The notes: generated from the sequence alone by a model not told the origin. A stretch of DNA of 14,325 bases from an uncultured Flavobacteriales bacterium (GCA_937925455.1 CALEWF010000264.1:1-14325); one strand, 5' to 3'. Shown: positions 7,120 through 13,985, counted from the stretch's first letter. Translations and numbers: made by a program.

Positions 7120-7857
7120 TTAATCACTTGCTTTATTCAATTGAATTATCCCCAACGCATTTAATAATACAATTACCGGATATACGGTATCAAATTCAAA
7201 CCATTTTACTGCAAAGTTTGCTCTTGATGGAAAGCGATGATGGTTATTATGATAACCCTCGCCTTGCATTAAAAAGTTAAAGAAATAAAGATTTTTCGAG
7301 GTATTATTTTGTTTAAAATTTACATAGCCGGTTTTGTGTGCAAACCAGTTAACAATAACACCATGAAATGGTCCCATTACAAAATGAATTGGTAGTAGCA
7401 GATATAACCACCAATACTCAGCATAATAAACATAAAATGCAACGTAAGCTAAACTCCATAATACGCGTGATGTAATGGATTCAGCCCAATTATCAAATGC
7501 ATGCCATTGAGGAACGTTTTTGGTGAATTTTTCATCCAATTTCATTCTTCCTCTGAATATATCGGAATAAACTTTTTTGGTATCCCACATCATGGCAAAC
7601 ATATTTTTGGAATAACGGGGTGAATGAGGGTCTTTTTCGGTATCGGTATATGCGTGGTGCATGCGATGCATTACACCGTATGCATAAGGACTTAGGTAGG
7701 ATGAACCTTGGAAAATATAAGAAACGATAAACCAAAATTTTTCCCAACCTTTACTCATGGTAAATTGGCTGTGGGCTGCATACCGATGATTGAAAAAAGA
7801 CTGTGTAAATAAAGAAAGATACCAGTGTGCAAAGAAAAAAACGAAAATAATAGCCAT
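7120..7857 (-). CDS. Membrane fatty-acid (acyl-CoA delta-9 type) desaturase
   Basis: A 245-residue integral membrane di-iron desaturase, likely to introduce a cis double bond into acyl chains of membrane lipids. The three histidine boxes are HRYAAH (24-29), HRMHH (64-68) and HNNHH (203-207), the pattern of acyl-CoA/acyl-lipid delta-9 desaturases. Hydrophobic spans lie at about 1-20, 40-60, 132-165 and 224-240. The length is short but usual for this bacterial group, where little precedes the first box. The spacing and spelling of the boxes argue against a sterol C5-desaturase or C4-oxidase. The gene is convergent with the squalene monooxygenase gene and has its own likely promoter at 7906-7913. 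A functional link to the triterpenol genes through membrane fluidity is only an inference from position. Confidence 0.9.
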   Translation of the reverse strand: MAIIFVFFFAHWYLSLFTQSFFNHRYAAHSQFTMSKGWEKFWFIVSYIFQGSSYLSPYAYGVMHRMHHAYTDTEKDPHSPRYSKNMFAMMWDTKKVYSDIFRGRMKLDEKFTKNVPQWHAFDNWAESITSRVLWSLAYVAFYVYYAEYWWLYLLLPIHFVMGPFHGVIVNWFAHKTGYVNFKQNNTSKNLYFFNFLMQGEGYHNNHHRFPSRANFAVKWFEFDTVYPVIVLLNALGIIQLNKASD

Positions 7858-7905
7858 GTAATGAAAATCTAAATAAATACTATTGCATTTTATAATGCTC
7901 TGCTA

Positions 7906-7913
7906 CAAAGTTA
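7906..7913 (-). promoter_or_regulatory. -7 promoter element for the desaturase gene
   Basis: On the minus strand this reads TAACTTTG, a perfect TAnnTTTG match, 48 bases before the desaturase ATG at 7857, giving a leader of about 40 bases. No -33 TTG is visible at the preferred spacing. The 137-base gap between recQ and the desaturase leaves room for a separate promoter. Confidence 0.45.
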
Positions 7914-7994
7914 ACAGTTTACTTAAATAAAATGTTCTGATAAAAAGGATTTAAGAAAAGTTAATGATATATTGTTGAAAATCAACATGTGATT

Positions 7995-9905
7995 TTACAA
8001 CAGTTTATTCAGTAGCTTACGATTTATTTCTACCATATTTAAAGGGTTTACTTTTATAATTCCATTATCAGAAAGCCATCGGAGGTGTTTGTAGTTTTCT
8101 TGTTTTAATTCCGGAATCATTTTTTCCAGTTGTGGCAGATAAATTAAATCATTATTTAACGAATATAATTTATGGATTATTTTTGAAAAATCATCTTTAT
8201 TTTCATGGGTTTTCTTTTTGCATACGTCGCATTTGCGGCAATTTTCGTGATTAAATTCATCAAAGTATTCTAACAGGATGCGATTGCGGCATTTGTCTTG
8301 TCGGGTTACGTATTGTATTACCGAATGAATTTTTTTTTCTGCAATTTTTTTTCGTTCTGTATAATTTTCTTTACTGATTTTTAAGTCGCCGGCAGCAATT
8401 CTTCCGGTAAGGAATGTTACTCGAAAACCTTTTTTCTTGTAAGCATAACGTAGTACATCTAATCGGTGTAACATGCGTAAATGATTCACTACTTTGGTTG
8501 AATGGCAGTTAAGTTTTTTGGCTAAAAAACTTTCATTGATCCAAACGAACTGATCAAATACACCTTCGTATGAGCGAAGAATCATCCGCACTAACTCCCG
8601 GTCAAAATCAGATGGAATAGATTTAAAATTCACTTCGCTTTTGTGAAAATGCACTTTTGAGAAGACCTCTTCATGGTCAGTAAATTCAAGAATACCTTCT
8701 TTGTTTAAAAATTTTAAAGTATGAAAAAGTGTTATTACATCTACTTTAAAATGGTATGAAAAATCTCCTAAGTCCACCGGAAATGTTTGGTTTTCGCCAG
8801 AACCTAACGCCAGTTGTAAATGATTGCACAATGCATTGTAACATCGGCGTATTTCTTCAATAGGCGGGAAGCTTTGTTCTAAATTTTTCAATAATTCATC
8901 GGTATCATTGCGATTATACAGTGTAACAGCAATGGCAGGTTTTTCATCGCGACCTGCACGTCCGGCTTCCTGAAAGTAAGCCTCCAGATTATCTGGCAAA
9001 TCCATGTGAATCACCAGCCGAACATCAGGCTTATCAATTCCCATTCCGAATGCATTGGTAGCAACCATTACCCTGTATTGATTTTTAATCCAGCCTTCTT
9101 GTCTTACATTTCTTGTTTGGTGATCGAGGCCTGCATGATAAAATGTGGCTGAAATATTTTTTTTCTGAAGATATTCTGCAATCAATTTAGTACGTTTTCG
9201 ATTACGCACATACACAATGCTAGTGCCCGGTACTTTTTGTAAGAATTCATCTAGTTTTTGCAGTTTATCTTCCGTATGAACCACTGCATAGGTTAAATTG
9301 GGCCGGTAAAAGCTTTTTCTCAGAACATTCTTTTTTGCAAAATGTAATTTTTCTTGAATGTCGTCAATTACATCGTGAGTAGCAGTAGCTGTTAAAGCCA
9401 ATACTGGAGTTTGAGGATGATATTGACGGATATTTGCAATTTCTAAGTAAGGTGGACGAAAATCATATCCCCATTGTGAAATACAATGTGATTCATCTAC
9501 GGCAATCAAATTTACGTTCATGCGTTTGAAACGCTCAATAAACAAAGGGGTTTTTAAACGTTCAGGGGATACATATAAAAATTTTATATCTCCATAGATG
9601 CAATTATCTAATGCAACATCGGCTTCGGCATACGTCATGCCGGAATAAACTGCAGTAGCCGAAATGCCTCTTCGTTTTAAATTTTGCACCTGATCTTTCA
9701 TTAGTGCAATGAGTGGGCTAATTACTACACAAATTCCAGGTTTAGCTAATGCCGGTATTTGAAAACAAATGGATTTGCCACCGCCGGTGGGCAGTAATGC
9801 TAGGGTATCTTTGCCTTGCAGAATATGGGTAATAATTTCTTCCTGCAAAGGTCTGAATTGGTCGTAACCCCAGTATTTTTTTAGTATTTCATAAATGTTC
9901 ATCAC
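7995..9905 (-). CDS. recQ: RecQ-family ATP-dependent DNA helicase
   Basis: A 636-residue 3'-5' DNA helicase of the RecQ family, acting in recombination and repair. Visible motifs are FRPLQ (motif 0, 17-21), LLPTGGGKS (Walker A, 37-45), DESHCISQWGYDFRPPY (137-153, motif II plus the RecQ aromatic loop), ALTATAT (170-176), ATNAFGMGIDKPDV (282-295) and QEAGRAGRD (312-320, motif VI). The zinc ligands Cys539, Cys556, Cys559 and Cys562 keep the spacing of E. coli RecQ (C-x16-C-x2-C-x2-C) but sit about 200 residues downstream of the helicase core instead of directly after it. No clear HRDC domain is seen. The start overlaps the upstream P-loop gene by 17 bases, so it is the last gene of the operon. 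Two consecutive ATG codons (9905 and 9902) could serve as start. Confidence 0.93.
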   Translation of the reverse strand: MMNIYEILKKYWGYDQFRPLQEEIITHILQGKDTLALLPTGGGKSICFQIPALAKPGICVVISPLIALMKDQVQNLKRRGISATAVYSGMTYAEADVALDNCIYGDIKFLYVSPERLKTPLFIERFKRMNVNLIAVDESHCISQWGYDFRPPYLEIANIRQYHPQTPVLALTATATHDVIDDIQEKLHFAKKNVLRKSFYRPNLTYAVVHTEDKLQKLDEFLQKVPGTSIVYVRNRKRTKLIAEYLQKKNISATFYHAGLDHQTRNVRQEGWIKNQYRVMVATNAFGMGIDKPDVRLVIHMDLPDNLEAYFQEAGRAGRDEKPAIAVTLYNRNDTDELLKNLEQSFPPIEEIRRCYNALCNHLQLALGSGENQTFPVDLGDFSYHFKVDVITLFHTLKFLNKEGILEFTDHEEVFSKVHFHKSEVNFKSIPSDFDRELVRMILRSYEGVFDQFVWINESFLAKKLNCHSTKVVNHLRMLHRLDVLRYAYKKKGFRVTFLTGRIAAGDLKISKENYTERKKIAEKKIHSVIQYVTRQDKCRNRILLEYFDEFNHENCRKCDVCKKKTHENKDDFSKIIHKLYSLNNDLIYLPQLEKMIPELKQENYKHLRWLSDNGIIKVNPLNMVEINRKLLNKLL

Positions 9906-10476
9906 GCATGCGATGGGTGATCAACGGAATATCTTTTTTCAAATAATTCAAAATAAAATCCACTCGATTTTCAACCGAATCAAATGGTATATCTACCAAG
10001 GTATAACCAAAAGATCCATAAAATGCACGGATATTATCATGTACTTTGATAGCATAATGGTATTCTTCCCAACGTTCGTTGTCTTTCTGATAAATTTCTT
10101 TCCAGGGGGGAGTTAAGAAAACTACCGGATAATAAGGGCGTTTTCGTGTTTCGCGAAAATGTTCTTCCGGCACTTCTTTTTCATCAGCCAGTAAATAGGC
10201 TAATGAATCGGGTAATCCGCGGTCAAAAAAGTAGATTTCGCCGGGAGTATTTGCTAAATCAAATTGTTTTTTTCTGCCTTCAAAAACTGCATCGTTAAAT
10301 GCGTGATGATCTAACCAAGGTAGTCGGGTTCCTCCTTTTTTTTGTTCTTCTTGAATTATATCCCTCGATATTTCATGAAATACCCGATAGCCCAATTCTT
10401 CCAGCTTGTTAATGATACTTGACTTTCCGAATCCGGGACCGCCGGTGATAATTATTTTGATAGAATGATTATTCAT
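9889..10476 (-). CDS. NadR-like P-loop ATPase/kinase (AAA_28 type)
   Basis: A 195-residue soluble protein with a Walker A motif GGPGFGKSS (12-20), HEISRDIIQEEQ (34-45) and FFDRGLPDS (83-91), which serves as the Walker B/DRG motif. This combination matches the AAA_28 (NadR/TTD14-like) group of small P-loop ATPases, relatives of the nicotinamide riboside kinase domain. The substrate is unknown, and the DNA-binding and nucleotidyltransferase domains of true NadR are absent. It overlaps recQ by 17 bases and follows the phosphatase gene by 42 bases. A nucleoside or cofactor kinase is plausible but unproven. Confidence 0.82.
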   Translation of the reverse strand: MNNHSIKIIITGGPGFGKSSIINKLEELGYRVFHEISRDIIQEEQKKGGTRLPWLDHHAFNDAVFEGRKKQFDLANTPGEIYFFDRGLPDSLAYLLADEKEVPEEHFRETRKRPYYPVVFLTPPWKEIYQKDNERWEEYHYAIKVHDNIRAFYGSFGYTLVDIPFDSVENRVDFILNYLKKDIPLITHRMRDEHL

Positions 10477-10518
10477 TGTTTATTCTAAATTGAAAATTTG
10501 AGTTGCTTTAATCAACTT

Positions 10519-11229
10519 TTATTCAATATTCGGCTGCACTATAATTTCAAGTGTTTTCAAATTCAGTGCTACTAAGTTTCCCATACCTTCCCTACCTTTG
10601 TACACGCATCCGTTATCAATATCAATAAATCCTAATTGAGGTGATTCGGCGCTGTGCTTAATCACTTCCAGAGGAACCGGTACATGTCCATGAACCACGC
10701 GTTTACCGCCGGTTTTTTTTAAGTCTGGTTCAAATTGCCTGATCCATTTCATAGATACAGTATCTTCAAATATATTAGAAAGCTGAAAATTAAAACCAGC
10801 ATGAACCACCAGAAAATTTTCTATCTCTGCAAAGTTTTTGGTATTAGTAATCCATTCTATGTATTTTTTGGGGATGTCAATTACTCGCTGTATTCCAAAA
10901 CTGGCCAAGGTTTCATTGGCTCCGACCGAAAACCATGTGACAGCAAACGGATTTTTCTTCTTTAAAAATAATGACTTGGGTGGATTGAGTTCCCAGTGAT
11001 AGTTCTTTAACAGCAATTCTTCATGATTACCCTGCAATGGAATGATTCGAATGCCTATATTTTCAAGATTGATAATGTAATCTATCACCTGCCGGGAATA
11101 GGGGCCACGGTCAATATAATCTCCAACAAAAACTAAGGTATCTTGCGTAGAGGGTTGAATTTTTTTTTCAATGAGTTCCCGCAGCGTATTATAACAACCG
11201 TGTATGTCGCCAATAGCCCATGTTACCAT
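10519..11229 (-). CDS. PPP-type metallophosphoesterase (Ser/Thr phosphatase-like)
   Basis: A 236-residue calcineurin-like phosphatase. The metal-site motifs appear in order: GDIHG (7-11), GDYIDRGP (36-43), GNHE (67-70), VVHAGF (141-146) and HGH (180-182). This set is that of the PPP superfamily, shared by bacterial Ser/Thr protein phosphatases (PrpA/PphA-like) and Ap4A hydrolase ApaH. The substrate cannot be decided from motifs. No signal peptide is seen, so it acts in the cytoplasm with a bound di-metal centre. It begins 10 bases after the gpmA stop and lies in the same operon. Length is normal for the family and no catalytic residue is missing. Confidence 0.88.
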   Translation of the reverse strand: MVTWAIGDIHGCYNTLRELIEKKIQPSTQDTLVFVGDYIDRGPYSRQVIDYIINLENIGIRIIPLQGNHEELLLKNYHWELNPPKSLFLKKKNPFAVTWFSVGANETLASFGIQRVIDIPKKYIEWITNTKNFAEIENFLVVHAGFNFQLSNIFEDTVSMKWIRQFEPDLKKTGGKRVVHGHVPVPLEVIKHSAESPQLGFIDIDNGCVYKGREGMGNLVALNLKTLEIIVQPNIE

Positions 11230-11239
11230 GTGTAATAAT

Positions 11240-11986
11240 TTATTTAGCCTTGCCTTGTGAGGCTACTTCGGCCATGAGCTTTTGCAGGGTGGCTTCATCA
11301 GCTAAGTAGTAATCACGAATTACCTGCAAGTTGTCGGTTAGTTCAAATACATAGGGAATACCGGTAGGAATGTTTAGCTCAAGAATTTCTTCTTTGCTCA
11401 GGTTTTTTAAATACATGACCACCCCCCGAAGGCTGTTACCGTGAGCGGTTATCAAAACTTCATTGTGTTGCTGAAGCGAGGGGATGATTGAATCATTCCA
11501 ATAAGGAATAATACGATTGATAGTATCTTCCAGCGATTCGGTAAGGGGAATCAGATGTTTGTCAATATGATGATACTTTGGATCGAACCGAGGGTGGCGT
11601 TCATCATTTTCTTCAAGGGGTGGGGGAGCTACATTAAATCCTCTTCTCCATAATTTAACTTGCTCTTCGCCATATTTTGCCGCTGTTTCAGATTTATTCA
11701 AACCTTGTAATGCTCCATAGTGTTTTTCATTTAAGCGCCAGGTAGATTGAATGGGAATATACATCTGATCTAATTCTTCTAAGGCCAGCCAAAGGGTTTT
11801 AATAGCTCTTTTTAAATAGGATACATGAGCCATTCCAAACCGAAATCCATTTTCTTTTAAGGCTTTTCCTGCTTTTTGGGCTTCTTCAATACCAACTTCA
11901 CTTAAAGGAACATCGGCCCAACCGGTAAACCGGTTTTCTTTATTCCATTGGCTTTGCCCATGCCTTAGTAATACAAGTCGTTTCAT
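11240..11986 (-). CDS. gpmA: 2,3-bisphosphoglycerate-dependent phosphoglycerate mutase
   Basis: A 248-residue glycolytic enzyme that interconverts 3- and 2-phosphoglycerate through a phosphohistidine. LLRHGQSQWN (6-15) carries catalytic His9, FTGWADVPLSE (20-30) is the classic GpmA signature, WRLNEKHYG (83-91) gives the acid Glu87, and TAHGNSLRG (180-188) gives the second histidine His182. Length matches dPGM from other bacteria. One small change is HVSYLKRAIKT, where most relatives have TSxLxRA. It is the first gene of the four-gene minus-strand operon and is divergent from the gene at 12112 across a 125-base promoter region. Confidence 0.95.
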   Translation of the reverse strand: MKRLVLLRHGQSQWNKENRFTGWADVPLSEVGIEEAQKAGKALKENGFRFGMAHVSYLKRAIKTLWLALEELDQMYIPIQSTWRLNEKHYGALQGLNKSETAAKYGEEQVKLWRRGFNVAPPPLEENDERHPRFDPKYHHIDKHLIPLTESLEDTINRIIPYWNDSIIPSLQQHNEVLITAHGNSLRGVVMYLKNLSKEEILELNIPTGIPYVFELTDNLQVIRDYYLADEATLQKLMAEVASQGKAK

Positions 11987-12057
11987 AGAGTTCTATTTAT
12001 CAACAAATTTTGTTTAAAAAAAAGTGCTTTATTCAGTAAAAAAAATATCAAACTAAA

Positions 12058-12071
12058 TACATTTGTACAAA
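12058..12071 (+). promoter_or_regulatory. -7 promoter element with overlapping palindrome
   Basis: TACATTTG (12058-12065) is a perfect TAnnTTTG element, 46 bases before the ATG at 12112. It overlaps the 10-base palindrome TTTGTACAAA (12062-12071), which could be an operator covering the transcription start. No good -33 TTG lies at the usual spacing. The region also separates this gene from divergent gpmA, for which no perfect -7 element was found. Confidence 0.45.
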
Positions 12072-12111
12072 ATAAACCATTTTAAAAAATTAAAACTAAA
12101 AATTTTAAAAC

Positions 12112-12705
12112 ATGAAAACTATGAAAAACTTAAAGACGTCTGCAATGCTGGTAATGATGTTTATGTTGGCATTTACTGCTTCTGCTCAACGCATACATAA
12201 GCATCCTCGTGTAACAGTGAAAGCTAACAAAATTTCTTTAAACAAAAATGGTAGCAATGATGCAGAGAAAGCAAATATGCCAGCTACTGCCACTTTAATG
12301 CAAGAAGAAAATGCAGCCAGAGAAGAATTAGAAACCTTAGTGAATGAAGTAGCAGTTGCTACTACTGAAACCAAAGCAGAAATCAAAAATGTAAGAAAAA
12401 ATATCGTTAAGTCAGTAATTGTAAAAGACGAGAAGCAAATCTTTAATTTTTCTACCTATGCGCAGCAATTAAAAGAACATAGCCGCTTGATGAAGGTGAA
12501 AGAAGTAGAAAAAACTGCTTTGGAAACATGGCTCATGTGGATGATAATTTTATTTGCATTAGCTTTTTTGTTTACCATAATGGCTGTTATTTTCTTTTAT
12601 GCTACTTATATATTGGTTTTAAGTACTATCTTTTGGATTTTAGCTGGTTTGTGCTGGACGGCCGGTTTAATTGTATTAGTGTTAGGTTTGGTGGGTGTGA
12701 TTTAA
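12112..12705 (+). CDS. Secreted/membrane protein of unknown function, paralog 1
   Basis: A 197-residue protein I cannot assign to a named family. A signal peptide covers about 1-26 (core 11-22, probable cleavage after ASAQ). Then comes a basic patch with HPRVTVKA (31-38), a polar Glu/Ala-rich region (about 60-105) likely to be helical or coiled coil, and MKVKEVEKTALETW (127-140) just before a long hydrophobic C-terminus (about 139-163 and 165-197) that should form two or three membrane helices. With an N-terminal export signal, the middle would lie outside the inner membrane. It is 70 bases upstream of a paralog of nearly the same length and layout, and a terminator follows it. An alternative ATG three codons in (12121) would also keep the signal peptide. 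Confidence 0.75.
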   Translation: MKTMKNLKTSAMLVMMFMLAFTASAQRIHKHPRVTVKANKISLNKNGSNDAEKANMPATATLMQEENAAREELETLVNEVAVATTETKAEIKNVRKNIVKSVIVKDEKQIFNFSTYAQQLKEHSRLMKVKEVEKTALETWLMWMIILFALAFLFTIMAVIFFYATYILVLSTIFWILAGLCWTAGLIVLVLGLVGVI

Positions 12706-12731
12706 TAATCTGAAAATTGTTTAATTTATTT

Positions 12732-12759
12732 AGCCCTGTTATATTATCAGGGCTTTTTT
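12732..12759 (+). terminator. Rho-independent terminator between the paralogs
   Basis: AGCCCTG (12732-12738) pairs perfectly with CAGGGCT (12748-12754) around a 9-base AT loop and is followed by a T-run to 12759. It lies 27 bases after the first paralog and 17 bases before the ATG of the second, so the second gene relies on read-through or on a promoter hidden within this gap. Confidence 0.85.
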
Positions 12760-12775
12760 ATTAAAATTCCATGTT

Positions 12776-13372
12776 ATGAAAAATTTTATTGTATATCTAT
12801 TGTTGTTTGTATTTAGCGGAGGAGCTTTTGTAAATGCTCAAAAACGCTGCAAATTGCCTCGTGTTATTGTGGAAGCACCGGTGAAAAAACAGGATAAAAA
12901 TGCGTATTCCTATCCCATAATAAATGAATCAAAGTCTTCTGTAATTTCCCCTGTTACCAACCATTTTCAGGAAGAAATGGTAGAAGCTGATCAATCAACT
13001 CTAGCAGAATTGCCAATTATACAGCAGCAAGCTGAAGTTGATGAAATAGCTCATTCTAGTGGTTTGGTTATTACTAAGCAGAAAATACCAAATGCGTACG
13101 AAGAGAAGTCATCATTTACTTTTTCCAGTAGCCTTTTGAAATCTCATACTACATTATTTAAAGTAAAAAAGGTGGAAAAAACTGCCATGGAGCTATGGGT
13201 AATTTTACTTATCATATTTTATGCTTTGGGGTTAATATTTACAATTGTTTGCATATTGGCAATTCTACTTTGGAATAACTTCACGTTGTTTATAGTATTT
13301 TTGATTTTAGCAGTTTTATTCTCGGCTGCTGGTTCTCTCATGCTTACGTTAGGCCAGATGGGTGTGATGTAA
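12776..13372 (+). CDS. Secreted/membrane protein of unknown function, paralog 2
   Basis: A 198-residue protein with the same architecture as its upstream neighbour: signal peptide (about 1-21, cleavage near VNAQ), LPRVIVEAP (27-35) mirroring HPRVTVKA, a divergent polar middle, and FKVKKVEKTAMELW (128-141) matching MKVKEVEKTALETW before a hydrophobic C-terminus (about 140-165 and 169-198). The middle is Ser/Gln/Ile-rich and not alignable by eye, so the conserved parts are the two ends. This points to a tandem duplication with the membrane end and juxtamembrane motif under constraint. Function unknown. No clear -7 element precedes it, and a terminator stands in the 70-base gap, so its expression may be lower than or conditional on the first gene. 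Confidence 0.73.
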   Translation: MKNFIVYLLLFVFSGGAFVNAQKRCKLPRVIVEAPVKKQDKNAYSYPIINESKSSVISPVTNHFQEEMVEADQSTLAELPIIQQQAEVDEIAHSSGLVITKQKIPNAYEEKSSFTFSSSLLKSHTTLFKVKKVEKTAMELWVILLIIFYALGLIFTIVCILAILLWNNFTLFIVFLILAVLFSAAGSLMLTLGQMGVM

Positions 13373-13395
13373 TCGTTAGTTAATAGTAAATACTG

Positions 13396-13437
13396 AAAAC
13401 AGCAAGTTGAAGCAATTTTATCTTGCTGTTTTTTTTT
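13396..13437 (+). terminator. Rho-independent terminator after paralog 2
   Basis: CAGCAAG (13400-13406) pairs with CTTGCTG (13422-13428), extended by AAAA/TTTT to 11 bp, with a 15-base loop and a run of nine Ts (13429-13437). It closes the paralog pair transcript. Confidence 0.88.
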
Positions 13438-13475
13438 ATGAATCAATGGTAATTACTATGGTTTTTCAAGCTACT

Positions 13476-13504
13476 TTCTAATAATTTCAAAATTGTTATT
13501 AGAA
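13476..13504. repeat. 9-bp inverted repeat
   Basis: TTCTAATAA (13476-13484) and TTATTAGAA (13496-13504) are perfect inverted copies around an 11-base spacer. The right arm is followed by TTTTT, so it could work weakly as a back-up terminator for the plus strand. Its ATTAGAATTTTT end recurs at 13903-13914. Confidence 0.5.
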
Positions 13505-13512
13505 TTTTTAAA

Positions 13513-13531
13513 CCCCAATTATGCATTAGAA
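13513..13531 (+). repeat. Direct repeat, left copy (bracketing the arrays)
   Basis: CCCCAATTATGCATTAGAA aligns with the copy at 13890-13908, differing by one inserted A and one missing G. The two copies lie 377 bases apart and enclose both heptamer arrays. Confidence 0.6.
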
Positions 13532-13587
13532 AATTTCCGTAGGCATCTAGAAAAACAAAAACCTACGTAGCCACTGTTTCATAAATA

Positions 13588-13748
13588 ACCATAGATAGCA
13601 CAGAGCAATACAGTATTTTTTTTACTCTCATTTTCTTTGTGTTCTCCGTATATCTCTGTGTTCTTTGTGGTAAAAAAAGTTGTTTACTATTCGGGTTTAA
13701 TGCTTTTTACCACAAAGAGCACAAAGGTTTTACACAAAGGGCACAAAG
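13588..13748. repeat. Self-complementary CACAAAG heptamer array
   Basis: Four CACAAAG copies at 13711, 13720, 13733 and 13742 (spacings 9, 13, 9) face inverted copies CTTTGTG at 13635 and 13663 and a variant CTCTGTG at 13654. The strongest stem pairs 13657-13676 with 13704-13723: 20 bp including one G-T pair, with a 27-base loop. The middle arm can instead pair with 13588-13605, as 13654-13671 is complementary to it with one mismatch and three G-T pairs. The two folds exclude each other. No coding sense is visible. Confidence 0.75.
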
Positions 13749-13795
13749 TTTCATGAATTTTTATCATATCTCTTTCTTTGTATGCTGTTTGTCTT

Positions 13796-13881
13796 ATAGC
13801 ACACGGATGACACGGATAGGGAGGATTGGCACGGATGATATCTGTGTTCATCTGTTGCATCATTGTATATCCGTGTGCTAT
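13796..13881. repeat. Self-complementary CACGGAT heptamer array
   Basis: Left units CACGGAT at 13802, 13811 and 13830 face right units ATCTGTG (13840), ATCTGTT (13850) and ATCCGTG (13869). Paired in nested order they fold into one imperfect hairpin with a three-base loop GAT at 13837-13839. The outer stem ATAGCACACGGAT (13796-13808) to 13869-13881 is a perfect 13 bp. Unpaired 12-base bulges lie on the left between units 2 and 3 and on the right between units 2 and 1. Confidence 0.75.
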
Positions 13882-13889
13882 GATTTAAT

Positions 13890-13908
13890 CCCCAAATTAT
13901 CATTAGAA
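13890..13908 (+). repeat. Direct repeat, right copy (bracketing the arrays)
   Basis: CCCCAAATTATCATTAGAA is the partner of the copy at 13513-13531. It begins 8 bases after the CACGGAT hairpin and is followed by a T-run, as is the related ATTAGAATTTTT at 13499. Confidence 0.6.
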
Positions 13909-13955
13909 TTTTTTTATAGGGGGCAGACCGCGTATTCCTCTGCCGTATCATACAG

Positions 13956-13985
13956 ATTGCTTTCCCGCCAAAGGCGGGTCGCAAT
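13956..13985. repeat. ATTGC...GCAAT hairpin with CCCGCC core
   Basis: ATTGC (13956-13960) pairs with GCAAT (13981-13985), and inside it CCCGCC (13964-13969) pairs with GGCGGG (13973-13978) around the loop AAA. It is followed by GACG. Read in reverse this gives the CGTCATTGCGA motif, which I recall from dispersed intergenic repeats in many environmental bacteria (memory, not checked). Confidence 0.65.

Noticed and set aside
7120..7857. Sterol C5-desaturase or C4-methyl oxidase partner of the cyclase
   Set aside because: The boxes HRxxxH, HRMHH and HNNHH match fatty acyl desaturases. Sterol hydroxylase-superfamily boxes are spaced and spelled differently.
7973..7987. TGTTGA-AAA-TCAACA hairpin just after recQ as a terminator
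   Set aside because: The stem is only 6 bp with one real GC pair per side beyond AT, and no T-run follows on the minus strand. At most it is a weak mRNA end.
13588..13881. CRISPR array
   Set aside because: The repeat words are 7 bases with 9-bp spacing and are inverted on opposite arms. There are no 20-40 base repeats with unique spacers and no cas genes.
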